DNA of 64,000 nucleotides from Siderastrea radians (Eukaryota; Cnidaria; Anthozoa; Scleractinia; Rhizangiidae), in NCBI GenBank assembly GCA_964017195.1, contig OZ024891.1, positions 4,423,994 to 4,487,993 on the forward strand, written 5' to 3'. Position 1 is the stretch's first letter. Every line of letters begins with the position of its first letter. The notes beneath the pieces were generated by a model. The model was not told where the DNA came from, ran no database searches, and saw nothing but the letters and a program-made list of their open reading frames with translations. Below are positions 22,644 through 34,600 of the stretch, one piece after another. The translations under genes were made by a program, and so were the position numbers.

Positions 22644-25600
22644 GATTTTGGAGAGCTAAAACGGCTCCTCTAGACGGCTTAAACATTTGAGGGGACTTCC
22701 TCCACAGATCTTTGGCCTACATAGCTTTAAAAATGTAAGCCAAAACCTCTAAAACTCCATAAACTTTGAGCTGATCACAGGGAAAAATTTCATGGAAATT
22801 CGCGTTCAGGTTCTAGTACTCAGTCCCTTGGTGTCAATGGGGGTATCCACTGACTAATGACTCGTTGGCTCACTTCTCTGCCCTCACCTGATTGATTTTG
22901 GGGTGGACTTTTTGCAGACTTTCGATTTGTTGTTTCTATGGATCAGCTTTAGCCCTGCTCATAGCCTGTGGGCATCGTGTTGTCGTGATTTAAACCAACA
23001 AGGTTTAGGTCACTGGAATATGGGAAACTTGGAAAGCGAGTCAGGCAAATTCTGAAGACCTGGAAGTTCAACTGATTTCAAGTGATTTCATTTCGATCAG
23101 GTGAGCTGGAATTACGAAATCGCATTTTCCCTCAAAAACCTACTGAGCCTAATTTAACAACAATTTCACAAACATTGTTTTTAGTCCATTTAGGTGAATG
23201 CATTTTGAATTGCATAAACCAATTACTAAGGAGGGAGAGCATTTGTGTTGGAAATTCGAATTTATAACAGGAGTAATTATAACGGGAGATACATGTAGTC
23301 AATAGTGTTGTGAAATCAACCATCCTTTCGCTTTGTTGCATGTGAGCATAACATGTTTATAGTCGTCTAGCATGAATCGAATGATCCAATCGGTTCCCTG
23401 CTTCCAAATTAACTGATCGCCAAAACACTGCGTAGGTATGGTACGTCTTTTTATAGCTTTTTCAGTTTGTTTTGTCGTCGATCTGTGTACATATAATTTT
23501 TGTCTGTGTTGAATTTCGACTGCGCGCCAAAATTTGATATTTCTTGTTTACTTCCGATTGTAAATTTAGCCAGAAACTCATATTTTTTACCTCTACCGAA
23601 CAGCGCTCATGATCACGTTGGTAGAAGTTGGGGTTTTTAAATGAGGTTCTTTTGGGGTTATCATCATAGAACTTGCTTCAAATGGGTAAAAGACTTGTCT
23701 TTCACATGGACGTACATTGTACATAAAACTGCTTTCACATGGACGTACATTGTACATAAAACTGTACACTTGAAAGGCTGATTATTCTCTGTAAAAACTG
23801 AAGTCTTACTTCAAGATGTTTCGTCTTACCTTAGAACCAAAACAATGATCCAGCAAACATGCCAGCAATTGTTTTAGTTCTCACATAAGATGAAACATCT
23901 TTTAGTTTAGCTTTTACAGTGCAAATTTAAAGCAGACAATCATAATTGTACTGAGTTTACCCTGTTATAAAAACAGCCTCTTGAGTATCGTATTAATTTT
24001 ATTCTACAGTTTTAGTTTAGGAGACCAATACATCCAGGGCCAGATTGAACTCAGCCCTTCATGGAGTGTTTACTGTGGTTTTAATCTAAGCGTGGCCTCG
24101 TAACGATAAAACCATGACCTAATACAACTTGGTATCACACACGGCATGCTTGGTCATCAAGTATTTGAAGTTTGAATCAGCATTCGCCCAAGTTTTGCAT
24201 CCATAATTGTCAACCAAAAAACAAGTTTGTTTTGCAGACGTGTTTTCCACTGGGTTCTATTATTTTCTGTAAACACTAAAAAGATCCAACCTAAAACTGG
24301 TTAAGCACAGTTTCACTCAAACTTTTTGAGAATCACCTTACTTTGTGCAATAAAGGTCATGTAACAACCTGTAAAAGTACAACTATTTGATGCTAAAACA
24401 TGAAACGTTTAATATGTGATATGTGATTTAATAACGTGTGATTTAATAACGTGTAATATGTGATGTGGCCACACTTAGAGGAAAACAATGGTATGTACTA
24501 CCAGAATTAGTGAAAAGTGCTCAGTGATTATAGAGGCCCTGTTAGGGTAAATTCCGACAAGCAATATGTCCTTGAAACAGTGAGATAACGCAGATGAAAT
24601 GACGACAAACGACATGAAGATGGATTGAAACCATGACAGCGACAAAGACAAGTGCAAATACAATTATACAATTATAGTTTAAGACCGACAGGGACATGGT
24701 TTCCTCCTCAATACGTGAAACAAAGGGTTTTGAAATTCAGACTAGGGACATTCGTAGCCCCCTAAAAGGGCCTCATTACAGAGACGGGCACAAGTTCAGA
24801 TCGGTCCTTACATAGATCGTTGTCTCTGATTACAGGAGAGCAGTTCAAAAATAATTATTCATCTTAGTCAAAAAGTTCAGACTCTCCCACCAATAACATG
24901 AGAAAACGATCTGTATGGCTCTGACTCATTTGTGTCAGCTCCTGGAATGAGTCAAACCAGGTTGTGTTGAATTTTCAGAACCAGTCCAGTATCATAAAAT
25001 CAAAAAGAGAGGTAATTGTGTGGGACCTGATCTAATTTTGAGCCAGTCTGAGTTCAGAACAGTTGTTTTTTTTTTTGGGGGGGGGGGTAACCTTGCATTT
25101 TTCAGAGATAATAGATGGTTTTTTCTGTGGCATCATCAAATCCTAAAATCAAAATCACGAGGTCTTCTAGATTTTTATCTACACCAGGTTGAAGATGACA
25201 TAGAAATAAATCTTTCTACAAGTTTCCAGACCCGTAGCGTCTTTCGTTTTGGAAATACAGCATTTTTAATTTTCGAATTTTCACCTTGCATGACACCAAG
25301 ATCTGGGCCGCAACAAAGCTGTCTGGTTAAAAAAAACTCTCTCCTTATGATTTTCAGCAGTTTAAGCATTTCAAGTATTGAGAGATGTGTTTATGCGCAT
25401 GTATACTAGCTCATGAGCAAAAAGAAAGCGCTTTCATCGCAAAAGAGAATTCCAGATGTTTTTGTTGATTTCTGGCCGCCATCAATATTATTATTGGTGT
25501 ACCTATGGCATCTCCATACAAAGCTCTGTAAAGCTGCGTGAAACCTTTGGGCAAATAACTTGGAAACGGTGTATCACACAGACCTGAGACATGGAGAAGT

Positions 25601-26400
25601 ACATGTAGTTTAGGTCTTAGTCTTTTATATCATGTCATTGTCTTGGCTTCTGTCATTGATTGGTTTGAATTTTATTTTTTTATGGCGTGACAGTGAAAAC
25701 GAACTATTGAACCTAAATTTGGAATGAAAATGCATACAATCCTTGTATTTAAAAAGCATTTTTAGAATTATGGTTGCTTAATTATCTCTGAAAAATGCAT
25801 GGTTACCCACATTTTTCTTTTTAGTTTCCAATAACCCTTCCTAAGAGCTGCTTTTTCCCCAAAGTCATAACTTTTGCAAAAATACCTCTGTATAAGATTA
25901 GGCCCCATCCTTAACAAGGTTTCTCCAGGTTGCTTTGTCCTGAGTCATTCGTGCTGTTCTCTCCCACTGAATGTCACATTCCTTCAACTCGACTATCATC
26001 CTCCTTCACCATATTATCCTCTGTTGTCCCCTCTTCTCTCTTCGTAAGCTCAGGTCAGTTTGGTTTGTCTGAACAACAGCACTTGTCACATCTGAAGGCG
26101 GAAAGTACAAATTTAAACTTACTTCCTGTCTTTGGAAGGATCAATATTCCTGTTTCATTCTGAAAGGCCACACTTGACATTGTTTAGAGTGAAGTTAGTG
26201 ACCTTTGCAGACAAAGTTTAAACTTTAAATTGGTTGTCTCTTTGCAATCATATAGTCAAAAATTTTTCTGTTTTGTCAGAAAGAATTTTGGTTAATAAAC
26301 AAGCTGTTATTTCTTCACGCCACATAAAATCCCACAGTCAAGTCATTTGTCGCTTATCAGCTAGCTTTGGTTTGGATGTTGTTCCATGCAGCAAACAACC
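22644..26400. other. Long non-coding interval between MOB2 and the acyl-CoA reductase
   Basis: The part next to 22643 should hold the MOB2 promoter and 5' UTR. I found no exon supported by homology or splice phase in 3.7 kb. It includes a perfect 33-bp direct duplication at about 23699-23764 (CACATGGACGTACATTGTAC in each copy) and a short TGATTTAATAACGTG tandem near 24420-24460. A G10 tract lies at 25077. Confidence 0.5.
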
Positions 26401-26442
26401 TTTGAACTTTTAAACTTTGAACTTTTAAACTTTGAACTTTGG
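26401..26442. repeat. 15-bp minisatellite
   Basis: The unit TTTGAACTTTTAAAC is repeated nearly three times in tandem. Confidence 0.75.
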
Positions 26443-26464
26443 AGCAGATAACCTCTTCCTTTTT

Positions 26465-27475
26465 CTCTATAATTCTGAAACATGTGAGAACTCAGTTCTT
26501 CATAAGCTTTTGTTAAATATGACATGAAAAGTCAAAGTGGACTTTGTCCTATGTGACTTGACATCACTAAAACAATAGAACAATGGAGGAATATTTACAC
26601 TGTAAATTAATTTTCAGAACTTAAAAACTACACTTGTACATGTAGTTTAACTCAGTTTGGGTCCAGTGGAGAAGTGGATGAATTTGTGCTGTTCAAAAAG
26701 GTTATTATGCACCTGTGAAGAGGTGTGGCAGGTTTAATGTAAGCACATTTATGTGTGCTTTTTCATCTTTTAGTTGCACTGTTGGTCTCTCTGCAGCTTG
26801 ACCTTCTCAAACCAATCAGGTCATTTTGTTACTTTCATCTTTAGTTAATAATTATTATTGTCTGTGTGCTCTTAATAGTTTGACTGTAGCAGTTTCTTGT
26901 CCATTGTTGACATGTCAATGTGAACCTAACCAATCACACAAGAATGGATTTTTATACTGAACTGGGTAACTTCTCATAAATTCTCCAGGGCATGTGAGGA
27001 TTCAGTCCTTCATACGTTTTTGTGAAATTTGTCATGTAAAAAAATGGACTTTGACTCACAGGATGTGACATCACTAAAACAGTATAAAAGTGAGAAATAT
27101 ATTAATTTTCAGAACTTTACGAACTACACTTGTAGTGTTTCTCAGTTTGGGTCAAGTGGAGAAAAATTGCAGCTGCCCTACAATGTTTAATGTACCTGTG
27201 AAGAATTGACGTGACAGGGCTATTAAATGTAGGCACATAATGTTATTTGTTTTTTCCCCTTTTTAGTCCCTCTCTTGGTCTCAAAGCAGTGCAAACTTCT
27301 CAAACCAAAGAAGTCATCTTCAGTTGTTAATTTCACTCTTTCGTTGTCTCTGTGTTCCTTTGTTTCCTTGTTTAAGTTTAAGAGTTATAGTGTGTATCTG
27401 TACGTTCCTCGCATAACAACGCGAACCTTACCTAGTCGTGCATTTTCATACTGAACTGGCCAACTTACATTAGTT
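26465..27475 (+). repeat. Diverged tandem duplication, unit ~500 bp, two copies
   Basis: Copy 1 (about 26465-26975) and copy 2 (about 26985-27475) share ordered blocks: CATGTGAGAACTCAGT/CATGTGAGGATTCAGT, GACATCACTAAAACA, TTAATTTTCAGAACTT, ACTACACTTGTA, CTCAGTTTGGGTC(C/A)AGTGGAG, TGTACCTGTGAAGA-type, CTTCTCAAACCAA and TTT(T/C)ATACTGAACTGG. The copies differ by substitutions and small indels. Copy 2 contains TATAAAA at 27084. It lies about 1.2-2 kb upstream of the reductase start, so it could include promoter or untranslated exon sequence; no such role is shown by the sequence. Confidence 0.8.
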
Positions 27476-27610
27476 TGCAACTGTTTCCAATGGCTTTGTT
27501 TCCACCAGTGTCTATAACTTACATGGAATAAAAGTTCTTCCTCATATTTGAATGAAAGTCCATCCCATCTGCATGAACCTTGGTAGATACCCTAGACAGG
27601 ATTTTATATT

Positions 27611-27827
27611 TTAACTATTTAAGCCCCATCGTCATTATACAAATTCTCTTCACTGGTCTCCATAGATTTTAGTGATTTTTAATTGGGAGAACTTTTTCAA
27701 ACATCAAAGACAGTTTATCTTTGGTGATCATTTGCTAAATTGTCATGATGTGTATGACTGTCTTATAATACACGGATTTGATGAGGAGAAAATTGATGCT
27801 GATCACTCTTGGGGTTTAAAGGGTTAA
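27611..27827 (-). repeat. MITE, inverted copy of the 6240-6451 family
   Basis: Reading the - strand gives TTAACCCTTTAAACCCCAAG, then TGATCACCAAAGATAAACTG, then GGAGACCAGTGAAGAGAATT, matching the element at 6240-6451 in order. TTAA lies at both ends. Confidence 0.72.
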
Positions 27828-27957
27828 TGAAGGATCCTAATCAAATCTTATACGACCCTAACAAAAGGATCCTGTGGGCTCCTATGGGGTCTTTCCTACA
27901 GTTCTGTTAACGATCTTGAATGATCTTGCACATTGCATGACCCTGCAAGATTTTACA

Positions 27958-28013
27958 GGATCCTGAGATGGATCCTGAGATGGATCCTGAGATGGATCCT
28001 GAGATGGATCCTG
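27958..28013. repeat. 12-bp minisatellite GGATCCTGAGAT
   Basis: Four tandem copies of GGATCCTGAGAT, followed by degenerate GGATC(T/C)TG copies to about 28040. It sits roughly 650 bp upstream of the reductase coding start. Confidence 0.8.
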
Positions 28014-28691
28014 GGTAGGATCTTGTGGATCCTGCAAGTTCCATCTCGGGTTAAGCACAAAAAAAAATTGAATTTTGACCTTGACTGAAAGTTACATACT
28101 GTACAGTGTAATGAGCTTCCTTTTAAAAGGATTTGTTCGACAAGCAGGACTGGAATCTCAGCCTTTCTAACCAGGCTGAAATTTTAACCTGGGCTGAAAT
28201 TCATGTGTTGTGTAATACTTCCAGACAGTATTGTCTGAAATGGTCATTGGCAGGAATTTGTTGTCAGAGTGAGTTTTAATTTCCTGCAGCCCTTTATACA
28301 TTTGTCAAAATTCAGTCTAACTTCAAATGGTCTTTAGGCATTTGTTACCGATGTTAGCAGCTCTTTTCAGTGGTTCTGTTTGTGAAATGCAATGTTACAG
28401 CTTTCCCAATAGGCAACTACACTGTTTTGGCAGTAGCAGTATGAAGGGAGAAAAACATACATTTCAGCTGGGCTGCCACCCTTGTTTGTGCATGTTGAAA
28501 GAATGGTTAGATTATAATCTAGTTCCTCTCTGTTGGATACCAGTGGTTCCAGACTAAACATTCAAGTGTAAAATGTCTACATCTCATGTGATTGGGCAAC
28601 CTAACTATTTTGCCATTAAATCATTCTACTGTCTAGGTGAAATCTCACAATCTACCAAGCATTGCTCTAGAGAACAGGCTTGCAAAGTGCA

Positions 28692-31600
28692 ATGACATTT
28701 GAAGCAACAATGGCAGAAACCAAGGAGATGATGTCTATTTCTGACTTTTATGCTGAGAAGACCGTCTTTATTACTGGTGCAACAGGATTTCTTGGCAAAA
28801 TAGTGATTGAGAAGCTGTTGAGAGCATGTCCCCTTGTGAAGAAAATCTATCTTCTGACCAGAGGTAGACGCGGTTTGAAACCCCAGCAGAGGATTGACAA
28901 TCTGCTGCAATCTATGGTAGGTTTTACAGGTCACAATTTTGTTTTAAACAAATGTAATTGCCATAAATGATAATAATTGTTGTTATTTAATTATTAGAGT
29001 GTTCATGGCTTTCTTCTGTAATATGGTGTGCATTACAGTAAACTTTAATTAATACATTCCTTATTATTTTTAATTATCCAGTGACTTATATAATATTTCT
29101 AATATAATATTATAATATTTCTGAAGGCAAGAGGACATGTCTATTCCTTGGCTTCTTGCACGTCATTCTGGAGGAAGTCATTTGTGGCTAACCCAAAGAA
29201 AATATCTGCTGTGTAGGCGGCTACTCTGCACGAACACAGTTAACAGCCATAAAAAAATCTGGCTTGTTTGCACAGCCCACACATAATTTGGTGGTTGCAA
29301 CTGGGTTTTGTTGTTGATGTTGTTGTTAAAAAGCAATGTTCTGTGAAAAACATAATAGTACCTTTACAAGTTTGCAGTTTAAACATGAAGTGAATGGTTT
29401 GGAGTGATCATGATTTATTTATAATTTAGCAATTTGAGCAACCCAGTGTGTTAACTTTTAACAGGTTTATGATAAAGTAAGAGACATGGGGGGAGATTGG
29501 AGAAGTAAAATTGTCCCTGTGAAAGGCGACATTGCAGAGGAAAATCTTGGAATGTCTGATGAAGATTGGGAAATGCTTCAAGAAAATGTGGAAATTGTTT
29601 TCCATTCAGCAGCAACTGTCAGATTTGACGAGGATTTAAAGTGAGTCTATAATGATGGTGAAAAAATATTAACTAATTGGAGTCCACTTTGTACGTGTGT
29701 GTGCAAATGAAAATTATTTTTAGAACAACTTATAAAACGGTTACAGTACATAACATTGTAGCTGATTTTTAAATAAAAATGTTTTTCTTTTTGTCTTTCT
29801 TTTGAATATAAGACAACAAAAAATAAAACGCAAACCACCAAGTTGCTACATTTCAACCATTAAAGCACAGTACAAGAATAGTTCTATTCATAACAGACAA
29901 TTACAAATTAAAGCCAATTCCATTTTCCATTTGTTTTGACTTTTTGTTACGTGTAGAGCTGCAGTAGTCATAACTTTTGCGTGATAAGGATTTTGCACCA
30001 GAACTCCTGCAAACTCCCTTGTGTTTTTCCTGTTTTGACTGGCAGTGATTATAAAGGGTGTTTATAACTAGCATGTGTGGCCGCCCTTTATCATCATTGT
30101 TGTTCTCTGGCTTTCAGCTGAAACGGCGGTCGCTACAAGACCTAAGCTACAGCTTGAGAACTGCCGCTTAACTAAAAGAAAATATAATTGCAGAATTTAG
30201 AAGTTACTTGAGTGAAGTTTCATGTTACCTTCTAGACTGCAATTAATTTTAATTACAAATTAAATGTGTTGTTGAAATTATTAACCATTATTTCAATATT
30301 TCATTTTGTAGAGATGCAATGTGTTTAAATCTTTGTGGAACACAGAATATCATAAAGTTGTGCAGAGGAATGAAAAAACTGGAGGTGAGATTTTTAGTAT
30401 AATACCAACCGGTACTCATTTCATCAGCTTTAAGTTTTGTGTGGTAAATCGATGCAAGTGTTGCACCTCCAGATGTCATTATACTGACATAATTTTATAA
30501 CATAATATGTAAGCTCTGTCAAAACATGCGGGCAGCCAGCAACAATTTTGATGCCTGTTTATTTATTTTATTTTGCTGCTTACTTCATGTTAGACTTCCC
30601 TAGCAGGCAAGGGAACCTAACACTCCTGTTGTACTGATTGATATTACAAAACATTTTGACAAGGCTGCAAGTAGTGTAGTCTTAAAATTTGTTACTTGAA
30701 CATCAATGTCGCACAGTTGAACACTTACACAGCACTCAAGCTATTAGTATCAGTTAACTGAACATTATGCTGCATTCTGATTTATTTGGATGCTGCATCT
30801 TTTAACACTTGTTTCTCAACTTATCTATTGAATTTACTAGGTTTTAGTTCACGTGTCCACTGCATATGCCAACTGTGACAAAGACTCTGTCGAAGAAAGA
30901 ATATACCCTCCCTCTGTTGATCCAGAAAGACTTGCCAGCTCTATTAGGTACTAATAATAATGTCTTTTTATTGTTTTGTTTTCCCTTTGTTAACATTATT
31001 CATATTAAGTTCTTCCAGAAAATATCTATACCCCTCATACATGTAGAAGATTTATTGGTTTGAGTCTCCTACCCCACACCTCTGAAAAAGTTAAGTTTTT
31101 CACTGCCATCATTCGACAATCATTGTGGCGGGTCTTAAAAAGTTCAGCTTAGTGGGGGGCAAAAGGTCAAATTTGTTTGCTATGATTGGAGGATTTTGAT
31201 CCACTTTGTCAGTTTCTGTCTTTCACGGTTCATTGGTTGTTAAATGATGTTAAATTATGATTGAAGGCAGTAAAAAAGTGACATATTGTCCATTGGGTTT
31301 TGATAGTTTGTGTATTGTTGAAGGGGACAATAAAGGTACTGAAAACTAATCTCAGTTAAATTGTTTCTTTTGTGTAAAACAGCTGGATGGATAACAACAT
31401 GGTGAATGCACTCACCCCACATCTGATTGGCAAGCGACCTAACACATACACCTTTACCAAGAGTTTAGCTGAGCATGTGTTACTTCAGGAGGCAGACAAT
31501 TTCCCTATCGCAATTTTTAGACCATCAATTATTGGTGCAGCGTGGAAAGAACCATTTGAAGTAAGTTCCTTATTACAATCAATAATTATGCTGTAGATTA

Positions 31601-34600
31601 TGAATAATTGTCACCAATATATAATTTTCCATCTCAGTTACTGACTTTTTCATTGGTTCATATGCACATGTTGACATACAAAATATCCTTTCTTTTAGTA
31701 AATTTCACCATATGTTAATGAAAGTACTGCAGCATTCAAATGTTTTCACATTGAAGCAAAATTCTTGTCCAAAGATAATGGTAAAAAAATTCAGCAGTAG
31801 AATAATTACTAACTAAAGGTTGAGAAATTAAAGAAACAATATTCCGCTTGTACTTGTCAGAGTCTGACACTTTTTGATTTTTTTTGTTTTCCAATATTTA
31901 TTTTTTCAATTCATCAATCACTTGCATTTTCCTTTGCAGGGATGGGTCGACAATTTCAATGGACCAAGTGGTCTCTTTGTTGCTGTAAGTTCTGCTGGAA
32001 TTATTATTAATGCAGTAATAAATTACACACAACCAGTTCAAATCCAAGTGTTAACACATCAGGCATGTTTGGTTATCAGATCTCTCAATCTTGACCCATC
32101 GTGCAAACATCTCCTTTAAAACCAGCTTAGTTAAAAGATTGCCTAACAGCTGTTAACTTTGTGATTTTGTGCAGGCTGGAAAAGGGATGCTTCGGTCGAT
32201 GATTGGGGATTTCAATGCTGTAGCAGACATTGTCCCTGTGGACTTTTCAGCCAACATGATGCTTGCAATTGCTTGGCACAGAGTTGTCAAAAGGTAAAAG
32301 TACAACTTGTTTTAGCTATGGAATTTCTGTCTTTCTCACTGGTTTGTTCTCACAGATTATCAGCAAATACTCCATCTTTTGCCTTGTAAGTAAATTGCTT
32401 TCATGTCAAGTTGCACAGCCTTAAAAAATTTTCACAGCAAAGCAAATCTTTTCAAAAGATATTGCAATAAACTAGTGTTTCTGTTCGGACAGGGCAGCTT
32501 GCAAATGATTGCCCAAAGCCAGTAATGTAATGTTTTATTGCAAAAGCCCCTCAATATCAAATCAAGATCAAATTATTGAAAAAGTCCCCCAAGATCAAAT
32601 CAGATCTTGTGGAGTTTATTTAATTTCAAGTTACAATACATAAGTAGGAATCCAGGATGAATCTACTAAGCTTAGTGGCTGTGTGTGGCTGAGATAAAGC
32701 AGTTCTTTTTTGGTTTACAAGACATGTTTGGATGAAATTTAATCATTTAATCATCACTTGTAAATTGGAGTGAAATCACTACTAGGAAAAATAACTACAG
32801 TCTGCATAGAGAATATATACTGTAACTAATTACAGTGTGACTAATGACTAGTTTCCATTTGAATGGTCAGACACTGACTTCAGTTTACAGTAAGTAAAAA
32901 AGTTATTAATAATGATTTTGTAACTTTAATTATTCAAGGTTTGAATGTTGAATTAAATGGGTCTTTGAAAAGACATTGTTTGAATTATAGTATTTCTTGT
33001 TTGTTCCAGTCATTCAACCATTCCAATCTACCACCTTACCACAGGAATGTTAAATGGTTGTACCTGGGGCACTGTGTGTAAGTAAACTGTTATTTATGAT
33101 TACTAAGAGGCAGCATGGTTGACTAGTTAGGGTGCGAGAATTGTAGGGAGCAGAACCCCGGTATAACAAAACTCCTGATGTAACTAACACAAGCCAAAAG
33201 CCCAAACTAAAATGTAACCTGGTATAATGAACAAGATTAAATGTGATCACGTGACTGAAATTGAAGGCAAAGCAGATAAATGGAGATGGAAATTCTTTAA
33301 TCATGTTGTATTGGATTGCAAACTACTGGGTGTTTGATCTGTGAACAGCTCATCATGTGCTTTCAGAGCGGAGGACACTATCTAGTGAGGTCTGCACAGC
33401 TTTATCCTTTGTCTCTTATCAGTATTAGTGCCCTATTACCAATACAAATTTAGGGCAAGAACGTCATGCTAGCCCACATATAAGGCACTAATAACATTAC
33501 AATCCTATATGAATATATACACCAACTGATTAATGCACCTACCTCCACTAACACACACTTTCCTTCACTTGTGCTCACTTTCCTTCATTTGTACTCACTT
33601 TCCTTCATTTGTACTCACTTCCCTTCACTTGTACTCACTTCCCTTCACATTAGTGCCTTATATGTGGGCTAGCATGACGTTCTTGGCCTATATGTGGGTT
33701 ACCATGACGTTCTGGCCAAATTTAACTATACAGTTAATGTGCATGCAGTCAAAACGTACAAATGTTATTTGATCTTTGTTCCACAATTAAATTGAATACT
33801 GTTTTGAGAGAAATTAATTATTAACCAACCCTGATGTAACAAAGATTTTGGCCGATTTCCCACAAATTCATTATTTCCCGGGACTGCATCGTTTATAACC
33901 AACTCCCAATACTTTAAAGTGCACCTAACCCAAAATATTTTTTACGCTAATATAAATCTTTGCACCTATTTTAAAAACATTTCGCCATTATTTGCAGTTT
34001 TTGACTTTTTTATGGGCTTCAAAACTTACGACAAACTAAGCACCATTTGTCACACGACCGAGTTAGAAGGGGCATGGGTCTATTCTTGATTTGACGTCAC
34101 AAACTGCTTTGCATGCATGTTTACAAAGACCTAAGGAGATGCAAATCAGTTTGTGATGTCAAATCCAGAATAGACCCATGCCCTCACTAGCTCGGTCGTG
34201 TACCAGATGATGGCTAGATTTCGTAACTTTTACAGCCTATAAAAGGTCAAGACTGAGAGAGATTTCATAAAAAAAAAGGCGTAATGCTTTTCGAACAGGT
34301 GCAAAGAGTTATTTTAGCGAAAAAATATTTTGGGGTTAGGTGCACTTTAAACTGGGGTCCCACTGGATGGAGGTCCCAGTTCCCTTTGACAGTTTAATCA
34401 ATCTTATCCTTGCAGGTGCAATTGTCTCCAAATATTTCAAGACATACCCCTTTGAAGATGTCTTTAGACGACCAAACTTTGCCTTTGAATCAAGAAAGTG
34501 AGTAGGCCATTGTAATTGAAGAGAATGCAATGCAAAATGCAATAACTTATAACAGGAAATTTTGGCAACATAACATTTTGGTGGTTTTCACAATATTGCT

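Noticed and set aside
23000..26400. An additional gene between MOB2 and the acyl-CoA reductase
   Set aside because: I looked for exons with splice phase and homology on both strands and found none.
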